A DNA stretch of 64,000 nt from assembly GCA_049430265.1 (NCBI GenBank), contig JBMTBW010000001.1, positions 1 through 64,000 of the forward strand. Direction: 5' to 3'. The notes under the pieces are model-generated. The model saw only the letters and a list, made by a program, of their open reading frames with translations, was not told where the DNA came from and did not search any database. Made by a program: the position numbers and the translations under genes. Positions 62,827 through 64,000 of this stretch are shown here, one piece after another; within the stretch, counting starts at the first letter, position 1; each line of letters starts with the position of its first letter. Source of the stretch: MAG-120802 sp049430265 (GTDB lineage Bacteria > Actinomycetota > Actinomycetes > Nanopelagicales > Nanopelagicaceae).

Positions 62827-63735
62827 ATGAGTAGCGCTGAAGTAACTTGGCAAGGTGCCCCGCTTCTAGGCTCTGCCCTTGCTATCGGAATTTTTGACGG
62901 CGTACACATTGGCCATCAAGTCATTCTTCAAGAGGGAGTTAGAGAAAATCTGCCAGTTGTTGCACTCACCTTTGATCCTCATCCAACATCAGTATTTGCT
63001 CCAGATCGAGTTCCAACTCGGCTGCTGACTTTAAATAATCGCATTGCTCAGTTATCGATACATGGGGCAAGTAGTGTGGCTGTAATTAAGTTTAGCTCTC
63101 AATTTTCACAATTAACTCCAGATCAATTCATTAACGAAATTTTAAAGCCCATATTTGATCCAGCATTAGTTTTAGTGGGGGAGAACTTCACATTTGGAGC
63201 AAAAGCTGCTGGAAATGTTGAGTATTTAAAAGCTAATTCACCTTTTAAGGTAAAGGCAATTCCACTTTATAGCCATGGAAATATTAAAGTCTCCTCTACA
63301 CGAATTCGAGAAGCAATCAAGGCAGGAAATATTGAGATTGCAAATCAATTGCTTACAAGACCCCATCAATTAGTCGGACCAGTTATTCACGGCGAAAAAC
63401 GTGGCAGAACTATTGGATATCCAACTGCAAATATTGGTCTAGATTCTTATGCCACAATTCCATCTGATGGGGTTTATGCCGGATGGTTGTCAGTTGGTTC
63501 TCATCGCTGGAGCGCAGCAATTTCTATTGGAACTAATCCCACATTTGATGGCGTACGCGGAAGACAAGTAGAAGCCTACGCACTTGATCGTGATGATCTA
63601 GATCTCTATGACCAAGAGGCAAAAGTTGAATTCGGTTGGAGACTTAGAGATACCATCAAATTTGGCTCACTAGATGAGCTCTTGGTTCAGATGAAAATAG
63701 ATTGCGATGAAGCTAGGAAACTGACTTCCCTTTAG
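62827..63735 (+). CDS. ribF: bifunctional riboflavin kinase/FAD synthetase
   Basis: RibF converts riboflavin to FMN and then FAD. The 302-residue product has the N-terminal FMN adenylyltransferase domain with GIFDGVHIGHQVIL near 21-34 and the KVSSTRIREAIKAG motif near 156. The C-terminal riboflavin kinase domain has GPVIHGEKRGRTIGYPTANI near 182. I choose ATG 62827; an in-frame upstream ATG at 62713 would overlap truB by 100 bp and add residues unlike the family. The Shine-Dalgarno is weak, suggesting coupling to truB. Confidence 0.94.
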   Translation: MSSAEVTWQGAPLLGSALAIGIFDGVHIGHQVILQEGVRENLPVVALTFDPHPTSVFAPDRVPTRLLTLNNRIAQLSIHGASSVAVIKFSSQFSQLTPDQFINEILKPIFDPALVLVGENFTFGAKAAGNVEYLKANSPFKVKAIPLYSHGNIKVSSTRIREAIKAGNIEIANQLLTRPHQLVGPVIHGEKRGRTIGYPTANIGLDSYATIPSDGVYAGWLSVGSHRWSAAISIGTNPTFDGVRGRQVEAYALDRDDLDLYDQEAKVEFGWRLRDTIKFGSLDELLVQMKIDCDEARKLTSL

Positions 63736-63776
63736 GCGTATTTTTGCCTCGATTTTAGATCTTTAAGCAGCGCTGG

Positions 63777-63860
63777 TAGATTTACGCCCCTCAAGCGAGA
63801 AAGTGTGCGCTCGTGTATTAGACCGAGAGCCCTCGTGAAAGATGTAAAGGAAGAAAAAAA
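63777..63860 (+). promoter_or_regulatory. leader of rpsO with alternating complementary segments
   Basis: The 125-bp gap between ribF and rpsO has a promoter-like pair TTTAGA (63754-63759) and TAGATT (63777-63782) with a 17-bp spacer. In the predicted leader, four segments alternate: CGAG (63796-63799), CTCG (63810-63813), CGAG (63824-63827) and CTCG (63832-63835). Each can pair with its neighbour, so mutually exclusive hairpins are possible. S15 represses its own synthesis through such leaders in several phyla; here this is inference. Confidence 0.4.
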
Positions 63861-64000
63861 ATGGCATTAAAACCTGCCGAGAAGAAAGAAATTATCACCA
63901 AGTATGGCGCCTCTGCATCTGACACAGGAAGTCCTGAATCACAGGTTGCGCTTTTATCACGGAGAATTGAAGAAGTAACTGAGCACCTACAGACAAATCA
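63861..64000 (+). CDS. rpsO: 30S ribosomal protein S15, 5' part
   Basis: S15 is an early-binding 16S rRNA protein. The visible 46 residues (MALKPAEKKEIITKYG, then SDTGSPESQVALLSRRI near 20-36) are the highly conserved S15 beginning; the gene runs off the window. ATG 63861 follows AAAGGAAG. Position after truB-ribF is standard. Confidence 0.96.
   Translation, partial: MALKPAEKKEIITKYGASASDTGSPESQVALLSRRIEEVTEHLQTN

Overview
This window looks like a core-genome segment of a small, streamlined, low-GC actinobacterium, most plausibly of the freshwater acI group (order Nanopelagicales, e.g. Candidatus Planktophila or Nanopelagicus). The evidence is actinobacterial gene order (tig-clpP1-clpP2-clpX; folC-DUF4233-ndk; mreBCD-PBP2-rodA-rne-rplU-rpmA-obg-proBA; ilvBNC-serA-leuB; rpsB-tsf-pyrH-frr-cdsA-rlmN; dxr-M50 protease-ispG-proS; rimP-nusA-infB-rbfA-truB-ribF-rpsO), a GC content that hand counts of single lines put in the low to mid 40s, many 1-4 bp gene overlaps and very short intergenic spaces. 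The lineage is an inference; no 16S rRNA gene is present.

Layout. 1-740: the 3' end of a collagen-like (Gly-X-Y) protein gene, then a tRNA-Gly (minus) and a tRNA-Pro (plus). 767-9545: trigger factor, the tandem ClpP1/ClpP2 peptidase and ClpX, ValRS, FolC, a small membrane protein and NDP kinase. 9557-15251: the rod-shape elongasome (MreB, MreC, MreD, PBP2, RodA). 15252-18283: RNase E/G behind a structured leader, then L21 and L27 with a clear terminator. 18320-25493: Obg, ProB, ProA and GatCAB. 25507-36067: branched-chain amino acid synthesis (IlvD, IlvBNC, LeuB, IlvE, CimA) plus SerA. 36101-37828: a small XRE regulator, an uncharacterised small gene, XerC-type recombinase and a tiny membrane peptide. 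38112-43059: S2, EF-Ts, UMP kinase, RRF, CdsA, RlmN. 43128-51032: polyamine/guanidino compound uptake and catabolism (aldehyde dehydrogenase, PotD-PotA-PotB-PotC, ureohydrolase, GabT). 51086-57117: Dxr, M50 protease, IspG, ProRS and a TauE/SafE exporter. 57179-64000: RimP, NusA, a possible YlxR remnant, IF2, RbfA, TruB, RibF and the start of S15.

Nearly everything is housekeeping. The clearest non-coding system is upstream of ilvB. A strong promoter sits directly before a 19-residue Val/Ile/Leu-rich leader peptide whose start codon is at or next to the predicted transcription start. Three stacked hairpins follow, the last an intrinsic terminator. This reads as a transcription attenuator controlling ilvB-ilvN-ilvC and the overlapping serA-leuB-ilvE-cimA genes. 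Structured leaders also precede rne, rpsB and rpsO and are candidates for autoregulation. Three short coding regions are added here: the ilv leader peptide (27266-27325), a 42-residue membrane peptide (37700-37828, minus) and a 50-residue YlxR-position ORF (58601-58753). No CRISPR array, insertion sequence, prophage or rRNA gene is visible.
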